Notes: a model not told the origin generated them from the letters alone. A DNA stretch of 64,000 nt from Bradyrhizobium jicamae (GCF_018130215.1 NZ_JAFCKQ010000007.1:62001-126000), one strand, 5' to 3'; counted from the first letter of the stretch, positions 16,257 to 24,913 are shown. Made by a program: numbers and translations.

Positions 16257-16814
16257 ATGACCAAGATGAAGCTGCAGATTGCGCATCAGGTTCCTGGCCG
16301 GATTCGCATAAAGGTGCCGTCTGCCAAGGAAAATCCCGAGCTCCTCGAACAGATCAAGCAGACCTTCAACGTTATCCCCGGCATCGAGCAAGTGACGGTC
16401 AACCCGACGACGGGAAGCGTCGTTCTCCATTACGACACCGAGCGGCATGACGAATTTCATGGCCGGCTGCAGCATCACACCGGCGGCCACCACAAGCCGC
16501 CATCTGACGAGATCGACGCATTGGCAAGCAAGATCGAGCAGGAAGCAGAGTATCTCGCCGAGCATTCGCACGCGGCCAGGGTCATCGTCGATTTCTTCAA
16601 GGACTTCGACAAGGGGATCAAGGTCGCCACCGGAAACGTGGTCGATCTGAAAATCCTGCTCGCGACCGGCATCGCCGGCTTCACCATCTTCGAGGTCGGC
16701 GCCAGCGCGGCGACACCGGTGTGGGTCACGCTGGCGGTCTTCGCGCTCAACCACATGATCCAGGCCAACTTGCCCAAGGAAGACGAGGCAGAGCCGGCGC
16801 CCGCGACGGCCTAA
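16257..16814 (+). CDS. HMA-like (HMA_2) domain protein without metal-binding Cys
   Basis: 185 residues from the ATG at 16257, which has GGAGG six bases upstream. The N-terminal 65 residues have a ferredoxin-like HMA fold (HQVPGRIRIKVPS, later GIEQVTVNPTTGSVVLHYD) but no CxxC, so copper-type binding is not expected. A His-rich stretch HHTGGHHK follows, then a helical part and two hydrophobic segments near residues 125-165, suggesting membrane anchoring. The same PGRIR motif opens the adjacent P-type ATPase, so this looks like a partner or former domain of that pump. Confidence 0.75.
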   Translation: MTKMKLQIAHQVPGRIRIKVPSAKENPELLEQIKQTFNVIPGIEQVTVNPTTGSVVLHYDTERHDEFHGRLQHHTGGHHKPPSDEIDALASKIEQEAEYLAEHSHAARVIVDFFKDFDKGIKVATGNVVDLKILLATGIAGFTIFEVGASAATPVWVTLAVFALNHMIQANLPKEDEAEPAPATA

Positions 16815-16841
16815 CCCCGCCACCGGCGAGAGTGCAACCTC

Positions 16842-18962
16842 ATGGACTTCTGCTTCCGTCACTCGATGCCAGGGCGCATTCGCCTGAGCATTCCTGCGCT
16901 TGGGCAGAATCGCCGGCTGGGTGAGGCGTGCCTTGCCTGGCTGAAGACGCAGGAGGGCATTGCGAGCGCGCGGATCAACTACGACTGCGCCAGCCTCGTT
17001 CTCGAATACAATCTGAAGCACGAGCAAAGGCTGCTGCTGCTGCTTGAGCACTTCAAGACCATGAGCCTCGCCGACCTCAAGGCGCTGAGCAGCCGTGCGA
17101 TGCAGGATGCGGTCGCCGCGCCCGTCGCCAACGCGCCCGAGGTCTCCAGGCGGTCGCCGCTGGCGTTGCCGACGCTGTCGCTGTTCATGGCCTTCAGCGC
17201 CAATCCGGTGGTCATGGCGATCAACATGCCGCTGATGCTGTGGAACGCGATCCCCATCGCCAAGCGCGCCTGGAAGGTATGGTCGAACGAAAACCGGCTG
17301 AACATCGATGTGCTCGACACGCTCGCGATCACCGCGTCGGTGCTCCAGGGCAATCCGATGGCGGGCTGCATCGTCACCTGGCTGATTAAGCTCGGCGACT
17401 GGATCCGCGACCTCACCGCGGCTGGCTCGCGGCGGGCGATCAACGAGCTGCTCGAGTTCCAGTCGAAGACGGCCTGGCTGCTGCGTGACGGCGAGGTCGT
17501 CTCGATCCCGGCCGCCGAGCTCCAGGCCGGCGACATCGTCGTGGTCTATCCGGGCGAGATGATCCCGGTCGACGGCGAGATCATCGAAGGCTCGGCCACC
17601 ATCGATCAGAAGACCATTACGGGCGAAGGCCTGCCGGTGCATCGCGGCAAGGGCGAGGCCGCCTTCGCCGCCACCGTCATCCGCGAGGGCCAGATCACGC
17701 TCCGCGCGCTGCGCGTCGGAGCGGCCACCACGGCCGGCCAGATCGTGCACCTGATCGAGTCGGCGCCGATCGGCGATACGAGAATGCAGAACCATGCCGA
17801 GCGCTTTGCCGACCGGCTGGTGACCCCGACGCTGGCACTCGCCACCGGCACCGCGATGGTATCGGGCGATTTCAACCGCTTCCTGTCGCTGGTGATCGTC
17901 GACTACGGCACCGGAATCCGTGTCGCGGCGCCGACCTCCGTGCTGTCCTCGATGACGCTTGCCGCGCGAACCGGCATGATCATCAAGAGCGGCGGCCACA
18001 TGGAGAAGCTCGCCGGAATCGACACCATGGTGTTCGACAAGACCGGCACGTTGACCCATGGCACGCCGGCGGTCATCGACGTCATCTCCTATCAAAGGAA
18101 CATCACGCCGAACCATTTGCTCGGGCTCGCCGCGGCGGCCGAGACCAAGCTCCAACATCCGGTCGCGGAGGCGCTGCGCACCAGGGCGCGGCAGCTCGCC
18201 GTCAACATCCCGCCATGCAACGAGACCACCTACCGCCTCGGCCTCGGCGTCGAAGGCCAGGTCAACGGTTACTACCTCCATGTCGGCAACCAGCGCTTCA
18301 TGCGCCAGAGCGAGATCGCCGTCGACCAGGCGCTGGGTGATCGCGCCGCGCTGGACGAGCGCGGCTTTTCGAGCCTCTACATCGCGGTGGACGGCAAGCT
18401 TGCCGGCCTCGTGCCTTATTCCGACGAGATCCGCGCCGAGAGCCGGTCGGTGATCCAGCGCCTGCACGCGCTCGGGGTCAAGAACAGCATCATGCTGACC
18501 GGAGACAACGCCGTCGTGGCGCGCGCCGTCTGCAGCAACCTGGGGCTGACCGAGCACTTCGCGGACATGCTGCCGGCAGACAAGGCCAGCGTGATCCAGG
18601 AGCTGCAGCGCAAGGGACGCCGCGTCGCCATGGTCGGCGACGGCATCAACGATTCGCCTGCGCTCAGCTTCGCCGATGTCGGAATCGCGATGAAGCACGG
18701 CGCCGAAGTGACGCACGAATCCGCCGACGTCATCCTGATGGAGGATTCGCTGTGGAAGCTTGTCAGGGCAGTCGAGATCTCGCAAGGCGCCGTCAGCCTG
18801 ATCAGGCAGAATTATTCCATCGTCGCCGCGCTCAATACGCTGGCGCTCGGACTGGCCCTGCCCGGCGGCCTGATCACGCCCGAGGTGACCGCCCTCATCA
18901 GCAACGGCTCGGCCATCCTGGCGAGCCTGAACGGCATAAGGCCAATTCTGCGCTATCAATGA
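16842..18962 (+). CDS. P-type ATPase of the heavy-metal (P1B-like) class, CPC motif absent
   Basis: 706 residues. N-terminal Cys-less HMA-like domain (MPGRIRLSIP, residues 1-60), paired helices near 105-190, actuator domain with TGEG at T260, helices near 325-370, phosphorylation domain with DKTGT (D399), nucleotide-domain HP pair (QHPVAEA, H439), and GDGIND hinge (D600, D604). These establish a P1B-like pump. In the ion-binding helix the residues aligned with Cys-Pro-Cys of the usual CPCALxxATP read Y355-G356-T357 (YGTGIRVAAPT), so the transported ion is unlikely to be the usual soft metals. The stop overlaps the EcsC start (ATGA). Confidence 0.9.
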   Translation: MDFCFRHSMPGRIRLSIPALGQNRRLGEACLAWLKTQEGIASARINYDCASLVLEYNLKHEQRLLLLLEHFKTMSLADLKALSSRAMQDAVAAPVANAPEVSRRSPLALPTLSLFMAFSANPVVMAINMPLMLWNAIPIAKRAWKVWSNENRLNIDVLDTLAITASVLQGNPMAGCIVTWLIKLGDWIRDLTAAGSRRAINELLEFQSKTAWLLRDGEVVSIPAAELQAGDIVVVYPGEMIPVDGEIIEGSATIDQKTITGEGLPVHRGKGEAAFAATVIREGQITLRALRVGAATTAGQIVHLIESAPIGDTRMQNHAERFADRLVTPTLALATGTAMVSGDFNRFLSLVIVDYGTGIRVAAPTSVLSSMTLAARTGMIIKSGGHMEKLAGIDTMVFDKTGTLTHGTPAVIDVISYQRNITPNHLLGLAAAAETKLQHPVAEALRTRARQLAVNIPPCNETTYRLGLGVEGQVNGYYLHVGNQRFMRQSEIAVDQALGDRAALDERGFSSLYIAVDGKLAGLVPYSDEIRAESRSVIQRLHALGVKNSIMLTGDNAVVARAVCSNLGLTEHFADMLPADKASVIQELQRKGRRVAMVGDGINDSPALSFADVGIAMKHGAEVTHESADVILMEDSLWKLVRAVEISQGAVSLIRQNYSIVAALNTLALGLALPGGLITPEVTALISNGSAILASLNGIRPILRYQ

Positions 18963-19807
18963 GCCAGGATGTCAGCCAGCTCCCCCTCCCTCCGGCCGAT
19001 CACGCGGCTCTGCAACGCGCCGTCAAAACTCTCGAGAGTCCCAACCTTGCGGCCAAGATCGCCGACTACGCCGGCATCCCGGTCAACCGCGTCCTGAACC
19101 TCCTGCCACGGGCCGCCAACCGCCAGCTCAGCGGGCTCGTGCGCTCGGCGGTGCTGAAGGGGCTCGACGTTGCCGTCGACACGCTCAACGAGAAGCCGCC
19201 ACCCTCGCCGGCGGTCGGCTTTTCGTCCCTCCTGGCCGGGGTGACCGGAGGGATCAGCGGCCTGTTCGGCTTCGGCGCGCTCGCGGTCGAGCTGCCGCTC
19301 ACGACCACCCTGATGCTGCGTGCGATCGCCGAGATCGCCCGGCACGAGGGCGAGGACCTGTCGAAGCTCGAGGCGCGGCTGGCCTGTCTCGAAGTGTTCG
19401 CCTACGGCACCAAGCGGACATCGGACAATGTCGATATCGGCTATTACGCCGCCCGCGCGCTGATCAGCAAATACACCAACGACGCGGCGGCCTACATCCT
19501 GGAACGCGGCGCGGTCGATGCATCCGCTCCGGTCATCTCCAATCTCGTCAGCGAGATCGTCTCCCGGTTCGGCCTCGTGGTGTCCGACAAGGTGGCGGCC
19601 GGCGCCGTGCCCGTCATTGGCGCGGTGTGCGGCGCCACCGTCAATATCATCTTCATGGATCACTTCCAGCGCATTGCGAAAGGACATTTCACACTGCGCC
19701 GGCTGGAGCGTGTCCATGGCAGCGCCGGCATCCGGCAACATTACAGCGCGATCGCGAGCACCCTCGCGGTGACGCGCGGCGTCGCGACGGCTTCAGGTGT
19801 ACGATAG
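18959..19807 (+). CDS. EcsC family protein
   Basis: 282 residues from the ATG at 18959 that overlaps the ATPase stop. The family core is clear: the glycine-rich helix segment SSLLAGVTGGISGLFGFGALAVELPLTTTLMLRAIAEIA, then ARLACLEVFAYG, and the C-terminal DKVAAGAVPVIGAVCGATVNIIFMDHFQ. EcsC proteins are associated with membrane transport or secretion but have no known activity; in Firmicutes EcsC accompanies the Ecs ABC exporter. Here the partner is a P-type ATPase. Overlapping starts and stops on both sides imply translational coupling. Confidence 0.85.
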   Translation: MSQDVSQLPLPPADHAALQRAVKTLESPNLAAKIADYAGIPVNRVLNLLPRAANRQLSGLVRSAVLKGLDVAVDTLNEKPPPSPAVGFSSLLAGVTGGISGLFGFGALAVELPLTTTLMLRAIAEIARHEGEDLSKLEARLACLEVFAYGTKRTSDNVDIGYYAARALISKYTNDAAAYILERGAVDASAPVISNLVSEIVSRFGLVVSDKVAAGAVPVIGAVCGATVNIIFMDHFQRIAKGHFTLRRLERVHGSAGIRQHYSAIASTLAVTRGVATASGVR

Positions 19808-21056
19808 AACGACCATCGGCGCCGAGCCGACGCCCGCGGACACCAGGCTGCGTGATCTTCGCCGGATGCGGGCGCTGGCGACGGCACTCCTCGTGGTGAT
19901 GCTGCTGGTCTTCCTGGCGACCTCGATGGCGCTGCCGCAGTGGCCCTGGCTGGCCTATCCGCGCGCATTCGCGGAAGCCGGGATGATCGGCGCCTGCGCC
20001 GACTGGTTCGCCGTTGTCGCCCTGTTTCGCCATCCCTTGGGCATTCCGATCCCGCACACCGCGATCGTGCCGCAGAGCAAGCAGCGCATTGCAGTCGCGC
20101 TTGGCCGCTTCATCGCCAACAACTTCCTGTCGCCGCGCGTGGTCGGCGATCGCATCCGGGATGTCGACATCGCCGGATGGGGCGCGCAATGGATCGAGCG
20201 GCCGTCGAATGCCCATGGTGCGGCACAGCGCGCCGTCACGGCTTTCCAGCAGGCCCTGCGGGCAACCCCGCGCGACGAGGTCAACGCGTTCCTGAGCCGG
20301 CAGACCCTGCACGGCCTCGCTGCGGTTCAGGCCGCCCCGCTGGCTTCACGCGTGCTGACGCTGTTGTGGGCACATGGCGACGCGCAGGCGGTGATCGAGC
20401 GGTTGATCACCTCGGCGAGCACGGCCCTCGCAAACAACCGCGACACGATCAAGCAGAAGGTCTCGCAACGCTCCTATCGGTTCGTTCCGAAATGGGTCGA
20501 CGGCATCGTCGCCGACCGCGTCATCAGTGGCGTCAGCCAGACCCTCGAGGAATTGCGCGAGCCGGGCCACCCCTGGCGCATCGAGCTCAAGGCCGAGGTC
20601 GAGTGCCTGATCGACCGGCTGGCGACAGATCCCGAATTCCTCGCCCGCGGCGAGGAAATGAAGCAGCGATTACTCGATAATCCAGCCGTGATACGTCAGA
20701 TCGACGCGATGTGGGGCGCGATCGAGACGCGGCTGAATTCGGCTGCCACCTCGACGACCCTTGCCGCGACCATCGAGGCGGCGCTGATGTCGGTGAGCAC
20801 GAGGATCCGCGACGACGCCGAGCTGCGCGACCGGATCAATCGCTGGCTGCGGGTCGCCGCGCTACGCACCGTCGCGTCGCGGCGACAGGAGATTGCGGCT
20901 TTCATCCGGAAAGTGGTCGAGAACTGGGACACCGAAACGCTGATCACGCGCATCGAACTGCAGGTCGGCCGCGACCTGCAGTTCATCCGGATCAACGGCA
21001 CCGTGGTCGGAGGACTGGTCGGCCTCGTGATCTTCACCGTTTCGAAGTGGCTGTAG
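19797..21056 (+). CDS. DUF445 family membrane protein
   Basis: 419 residues starting with GTG at 19797, overlapping the EcsC stop by 11 bases. The N terminus has a membrane helix (ATALLVVMLLVFLATSMA) and the family signature AEAGMIGACADWFAVVALFRHPLGIPIPHTAIVP. The middle is a long helical region, and a second hydrophobic segment (GTVVGGLVGLVIFTVSKWL) closes the protein, so both ends are anchored. Function of DUF445 is unknown. It is the last gene of the five-gene cluster; a dispersed repeat begins immediately after its stop. Confidence 0.88.
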   Translation: MYDRTTIGAEPTPADTRLRDLRRMRALATALLVVMLLVFLATSMALPQWPWLAYPRAFAEAGMIGACADWFAVVALFRHPLGIPIPHTAIVPQSKQRIAVALGRFIANNFLSPRVVGDRIRDVDIAGWGAQWIERPSNAHGAAQRAVTAFQQALRATPRDEVNAFLSRQTLHGLAAVQAAPLASRVLTLLWAHGDAQAVIERLITSASTALANNRDTIKQKVSQRSYRFVPKWVDGIVADRVISGVSQTLEELREPGHPWRIELKAEVECLIDRLATDPEFLARGEEMKQRLLDNPAVIRQIDAMWGAIETRLNSAATSTTLAATIEAALMSVSTRIRDDAELRDRINRWLRVAALRTVASRRQEIAAFIRKVVENWDTETLITRIELQVGRDLQFIRINGTVVGGLVGLVIFTVSKWL

Positions 21057-21140
21057 CGCATGATCCGGACAGGCGCGAAGCGGTTTTCCCTCGCGACAAG
21101 CGCGACGCGTTTGCGCGGAGATCATGCTCGAACAAAGAGC
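21057..21140. repeat. Dispersed palindromic repeat, copy A
   Basis: Begins GCATGATCCGGACAGGCGCG and ends near GATCATGCTCG. It aligns along its whole length with the element at 53742-53828 (shared blocks TGATCCGGA, GAAGCG-TTTTCC, CGCGTTTG/GCGTTTGTGCGG, GATCATG). The outer GCATGATC and GATCATGC are inverted. It touches the DUF445 stop codon. Confidence 0.65.
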
Positions 21141-21143
21141 GCG

Positions 21144-21338
21144 TCAGGGAAACCGGATTCGAAGCAGTGGCAATTGCGCGAGCCTGTCGAGCAGATTGGC
21201 CACCTGGCCTGCGACCACGCTGAGGCAGCCGAAGATGAAGGCGCGGCGGGTCACGCCCGCCTTGTGGCCGGTGAAGCTCAGTCGCTCGAGGCGTGGTTCG
21301 ATGCAAGCAGGCGCTCGCAAGGCGGGAAGCGTTGTCAT
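21144..21338 (-). CDS. Possible small protein downstream of LCIB-like gene
   Basis: A 64-residue frame whose ATG lies six bases past the stop of the preceding minus-strand gene, so it could be coupled to it. It contains TRRAFIFGCLSVVAGQVANLLD, a short hydrophobic segment preceded by two Arg. I recognise no family. The ribosome site is weak and part of the frame borders a dispersed repeat, so it may not be a real gene. Confidence 0.3.
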   Translation of the reverse strand: MTTLPALRAPACIEPRLERLSFTGHKAGVTRRAFIFGCLSVVAGQVANLLDRLAQLPLLRIRFP

Positions 21339-21344
21339 GCCGCT

Positions 21345-22448
21345 TCAGCCGACGGGAATGCGGATTTCAGGCGCAGTGGTCATCCGCTCGATCGTTGCAT
21401 CAAATGACAGGCAATCCGGGTTCTCGCCAGGCATCCGGCGCAATGTTTCAGCGAGCTCTTCCTGCTCGAGCAGGAACGAGCAACCGTCACGCAGGCGGGC
21501 ATAGGCCGCCCACGGCACGAATTTGGTCAGCGGAAACGGAAATTCCTCGCGCGGCGACACATCGATATTCACGCCGGAGACGAACAACACGTTCTTGGTG
21601 CGGAACGCCGGCTCGCGCAGGATGCTGCGATAGGTGCGGTCGAACTCGGCCTGGGTGACAAACCGGGCGGCATCCAGCGCCGGATTGGCCGACGTCACCA
21701 GCACCGGCATCACCGGGGCGAGTGCCGCTTCGAGAATATCGTGCCCTTCGGGACCCTCGGCCGGGACGCGCCTGAACTCGAACAGGTCGGGCGAAAGCGC
21801 CGAGCCGAGGGGCGCGAACGTCTCGCCGAAACCGGCTTCACCGAGGCGCTCGCGCAGCAATGGGCTGGCACGGAATAGTTTCGAGGTGCTCAGCACATGC
21901 AGCGGCTGCCGCGATGACTCGACCAGGCTGTCGAGCCGGAGAAAGACGCCTTCGCTGCGGCTCTCGTCCAGATATTGATTGTCGATCCGGACCGCCGCCT
22001 CGTCACCGATCCGACCGCACTGCACCTGCCGGCAGGCATGCGCGTATTCGTCCTGGTACCAGTGCAGGACAGCGCAAAGCTTGCCGCAGCAATCCCCGAA
22101 GCCGCATCCGTCGGTGCGATGGCGCTGATAGACGCCGAAACGGACGGCGTCGGCGTCATAACCGACATGGCTCGCCTGGATGATGACGAGGTCCTCGCCA
22201 TGATGGGCATAGGGCCCGTGGCGGTTGATCGCGACCTTGCCGCCGACGCGGCCATGGTCGAACGGAAACGTTCCGAAATGCTGGACCAGCAGCATCACCG
22301 GATAGCCCTGGCTCTCATCCGAGCAGAACGCCCGCGACGGCATCATCCGCCGGCGCTCGAAGCCGAGCGAACGGCAATAGTTGTAAAGCCGGGGAACAAA
22401 TTGGCTGTAGCGCATTGCAAAGGGGCCAACCCGGAAGGTTTCGATCAT
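21345..22448 (-). CDS. LCIB/C-like beta-carbonic anhydrase domain protein (tentative)
   Basis: 367 residues from the ATG at 22448; a GTG 27 codons upstream (22529) is an alternative. The N-terminal half has CSDE near residue 43, then HFGTFPFDHGRVGGK, AINRHGPYAHHGEDLVIIQASHVGYD and a Cys-rich GCGFGDCCG. A first Cys, a His pair and a second Cys in this order, with the GPHxG-like strand, resembles limiting-CO2-inducible LCIB/C proteins, a beta-carbonic-anhydrase branch. The C-terminal half is unassigned. The match is by eye, so zinc binding and CO2 hydration are inferred, not shown. Confidence 0.5.
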   Translation of the reverse strand: MIETFRVGPFAMRYSQFVPRLYNYCRSLGFERRRMMPSRAFCSDESQGYPVMLLVQHFGTFPFDHGRVGGKVAINRHGPYAHHGEDLVIIQASHVGYDADAVRFGVYQRHRTDGCGFGDCCGKLCAVLHWYQDEYAHACRQVQCGRIGDEAAVRIDNQYLDESRSEGVFLRLDSLVESSRQPLHVLSTSKLFRASPLLRERLGEAGFGETFAPLGSALSPDLFEFRRVPAEGPEGHDILEAALAPVMPVLVTSANPALDAARFVTQAEFDRTYRSILREPAFRTKNVLFVSGVNIDVSPREEFPFPLTKFVPWAAYARLRDGCSFLLEQEELAETLRRMPGENPDCLSFDATIERMTTAPEIRIPVG

Positions 22449-22569
22449 CCGTCGTCTGCCCGAGCGGTGCCGCGCGGGAGCGATCCCGTCGCCGAATTCG
22501 ACGGGAACGGTAGAGGCCCTTGTTGACACTTATGTGAATGCGGAGGGTGCGGCCCCGGTCGGCGCGACC

Positions 22570-22623
22570 AGGGCGCTCACCGTCCCCGGGGCGCTCATCG
22601 TCCCCGGGGCGCTCACCGTCCCC
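22570..22623. repeat. Three tandem copies of an 18-bp unit
   Basis: Unit GGGGCGCTCACCGTCCCC at 22570-22587 (first base A), 22588-22605 (one C-to-T change) and 22606-22623. The unit is itself partly palindromic (GGGG...CCCC). The third copy overlaps the last codons and stop of the DapA-like gene. Confidence 0.85.
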
Positions 22624-23542
22624 AGCGCAACACGACCGGATCGAGCTGACGCGCGATCTCGATCAGGCCGGCGCGCGTGGCCGGATGCAGCGGCTGCAAG
22701 GGATGGCGCACCATATCCGACCTGATGACGCCGCCCTCGCGCATCAGCACCTTGCAGGCATGCAGCCCGCATTGCCGGTTCTCGTAATTGATCAGCGGCA
22801 GCCAGCGCGCATAGGCCTGCATCGCCTCCTCGCGCCTGCCGGCGAAGAACGGATCCATGATCTGGCGGATGCCGTCGGGATAGCCGCCGCCGGTCATCGC
22901 CCCGGTGGCGCCGGCATCGAGATCGGCCATCAGCGTGATCGCCTCCTCGCCGTCCCAAGGGCCTTCGATCACGCTGCCGCCCTTCTCGATCAGGCCGCGC
23001 AGCTTGTTGGCCGCCATCGGCACCTCGATCTTGAAGTACCTGACATTGGCGAGTTCCTTCGCCATCCGTGCCAGGAAGTCGACCGAAAGCGGCGTGCCCG
23101 CCACCGGCGCGTCCTGGATCATGATCGGGATGCCGACGGCATCGGACACCACCCGGAAGAATTCGTAGATGCCGGCCTCCGGCACGCGGAAGGTCGCGCC
23201 ATGATAGGGCGGCATGATCATGACCATCGCCGCACCCGCAACCTCCGCCTGCCGGCTCCGCGCGGCGCAGACGGCCGAGGAGAAATGCGTCGTCGTGACG
23301 ATGACGGGGATGCGGCCGGCGACATGCTCGAGCACGGCATGCATCACGGTGTCCCGCTCGGCGTCGGTCAGCACGAACTGCTCGGAGAAATTGGCGAGGA
23401 TGCAGATGCCGTGCGAGCCGGCATCGATCATGAAATCGACGCAGCGGCGCTGGCCGTCGAGGTCGAGATTGCCGTTGGCATCGAAGATGGTGGGCGCGAC
23501 GGGAAATACGCCGCGATAAGGACGCTGTGCCGGAGATGCCAT
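22613..23542 (-). CDS. Dihydrodipicolinate synthase family (DapA/NAL superfamily) aldolase or dehydratase
   Basis: 309 residues, a TIM barrel of the NAL superfamily. YFKIE near residue 168 carries the Schiff-base Lys. The position of the DapA catalytic Tyr (YNVPGRT) reads IQDAPVAGT, so this is not a true dihydrodipicolinate synthase. The QDAP form is seen in sugar-acid dehydratases such as L-2-keto-3-deoxyarabonate dehydratase (from memory). The start ATG has GAGG. The old-yellow-enzyme gene lies 22 bases downstream of its start region on the same strand upstream (its stop at 23565), so the two are probably co-transcribed. Confidence 0.82.
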   Translation of the reverse strand: MASPAQRPYRGVFPVAPTIFDANGNLDLDGQRRCVDFMIDAGSHGICILANFSEQFVLTDAERDTVMHAVLEHVAGRIPVIVTTTHFSSAVCAARSRQAEVAGAAMVMIMPPYHGATFRVPEAGIYEFFRVVSDAVGIPIMIQDAPVAGTPLSVDFLARMAKELANVRYFKIEVPMAANKLRGLIEKGGSVIEGPWDGEEAITLMADLDAGATGAMTGGGYPDGIRQIMDPFFAGRREEAMQAYARWLPLINYENRQCGLHACKVLMREGGVIRSDMVRHPLQPLHPATRAGLIEIARQLDPVVLRWGR

Positions 23543-23564
23543 GTCAAACCTCGCTCATTGTCTG

Positions 23565-24731
23565 TCACACCTTGCGGAACGGCAGGGCCGGCCCGTCCAG
23601 CTTGCGCAGGCCCGGTTCGCGCCGCTCCAGCCACCAGCCATATTGCTTCGGCCAGGCCGCGAAAACTTCGCCGCTTCCGCCGCCAAGCGCAAGCTCGGCA
23701 TGCAGCGGCCAGTTCGGATCGAACAGCGCCTCACGCCCGATCGCGACGAGGTCAGCATGACCATTCGCCAGCACGTCTTCAGCCTGCTGCGGATGCAGGA
23801 TCAGGCCGACCGCGATGGTCGCGATGCCCGCGGAGCGGCGGATCCCGTCCGCGTAGGTCACCTGGAAGCCATAGCCGCGCGGGATCCGTGCAGCGGTCGC
23901 CGAGCCGAGCAGGCCGCCGGACGAGCAATCGATCAGATCGACGCCGCGCGCCTTGGCCTCGCGCGCAAACGCGATCTGATCGTCGAGTTGCAGGCCGCCG
24001 TCGATGCCGTCGACCGAGGAGATGCGCACCGACAGCGGCCGCTCCGCGGGCCAGGCGGCGCGCACGGTCTCGATGATCTCCAGCGGATAGCGCATCCGTC
24101 CGGCCCGGTCGCCGCCATAGGCGTCGGTCCGGCGGTTCGACAGCGGCGACAGGAATTCGTGCAGGAGATAGCCGTGGGCGCAGTGCACCTCGACGAATTC
24201 GAACCCGGCCTCGACCGCGCGCAAGGTGGCGCGGCGCCATTGCTCCCGCAGGGCAGCGAGCTCCGCCACGTCAAGTGCATGCGGCATCAGCCAGCCTTCT
24301 TCCATCGGGATCGCGCTCGGCGCCACCGTCGGCCACGGCCGATCGCCGCGAGCGTGATCGGCAGCATTGAGCGCTGCGTTGCCGTACCAGGGCCGCTGCA
24401 TGCTGGCCTTGCGGCCGGCATGCGCGAGCTGAATCGATGGCACGGCGCCGTTGTCCTTCAGGAACGCGGCGATGCGCTCGAGCGGCGCGATCTGATCGTC
24501 ATTCCAGATCCCGACATCGCCGTGGGTGATGCGCCCCTCGGCGGTCACGGCCGCAGCCTCGACCATCACGAGCCCGGCACCGCCTTGCGCGAATTTGCCG
24601 AGATGCACCAGGTGCCAGTCATTAGCGAAGCCGTCGGTCGCCGAATACTGACACATCGGCGAGATCAGAATGCGGTTCCGGGAGGTCACGCCGCGAAGCG
24701 TGATCGGCTGAAACAGGAGCGGCTGAGACAT
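23565..24731 (-). CDS. NADH:flavin oxidoreductase, old yellow enzyme family (YqjM/XenA-like)
   Basis: 388 residues from the ATG at 24731; a TTG six codons upstream is less likely. The FMN TIM barrel shows SPMCQYSA near residue 25 (the Cys of thermophilic-like OYEs), HAGRKAS, the active-site pair CAHGYLLHEFLSP, and RTDAYGG. The C terminus has GREALFDPNWP and the YxWW-type ending PKQYGWWLER. These ene-reductases reduce activated C=C bonds with NAD(P)H. The DapA-like gene follows in the same direction after 22 bases. The physiological substrate is unknown. Confidence 0.9.
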   Translation of the reverse strand: MSQPLLFQPITLRGVTSRNRILISPMCQYSATDGFANDWHLVHLGKFAQGGAGLVMVEAAAVTAEGRITHGDVGIWNDDQIAPLERIAAFLKDNGAVPSIQLAHAGRKASMQRPWYGNAALNAADHARGDRPWPTVAPSAIPMEEGWLMPHALDVAELAALREQWRRATLRAVEAGFEFVEVHCAHGYLLHEFLSPLSNRRTDAYGGDRAGRMRYPLEIIETVRAAWPAERPLSVRISSVDGIDGGLQLDDQIAFAREAKARGVDLIDCSSGGLLGSATAARIPRGYGFQVTYADGIRRSAGIATIAVGLILHPQQAEDVLANGHADLVAIGREALFDPNWPLHAELALGGGSGEVFAAWPKQYGWWLERREPGLRKLDGPALPFRKV

Positions 24732-24913
24732 CAGAACCTGCGGGAGCAAGGTGGCGGAGGGACGGATCGCGGGAAGCTAGGCGGCTGGCCGGCTCGCCGC
24801 AAGCCGCGCAACGACGCAGGCGATCCGACCTGGATGCATGATGACGCGCGGTTCGCTGTCAGCCCAGCATATCGACGTTCGCAAATCATCCGGGATATGC
24901 CTACATTGCCCTC

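Noticed and set aside
15966..18959. Minus-strand open frame of 997 codons opposite the P-type ATPase
   Set aside because: Exactly antisense to well-supported genes with full motif sets; composition (His, Asp, Arg, Gly runs) is that of a reverse-strand shadow.
22570..22623. Possible CRISPR array
   Set aside because: Only three directly abutting 18-bp units with no spacers, and no cas genes in the window.
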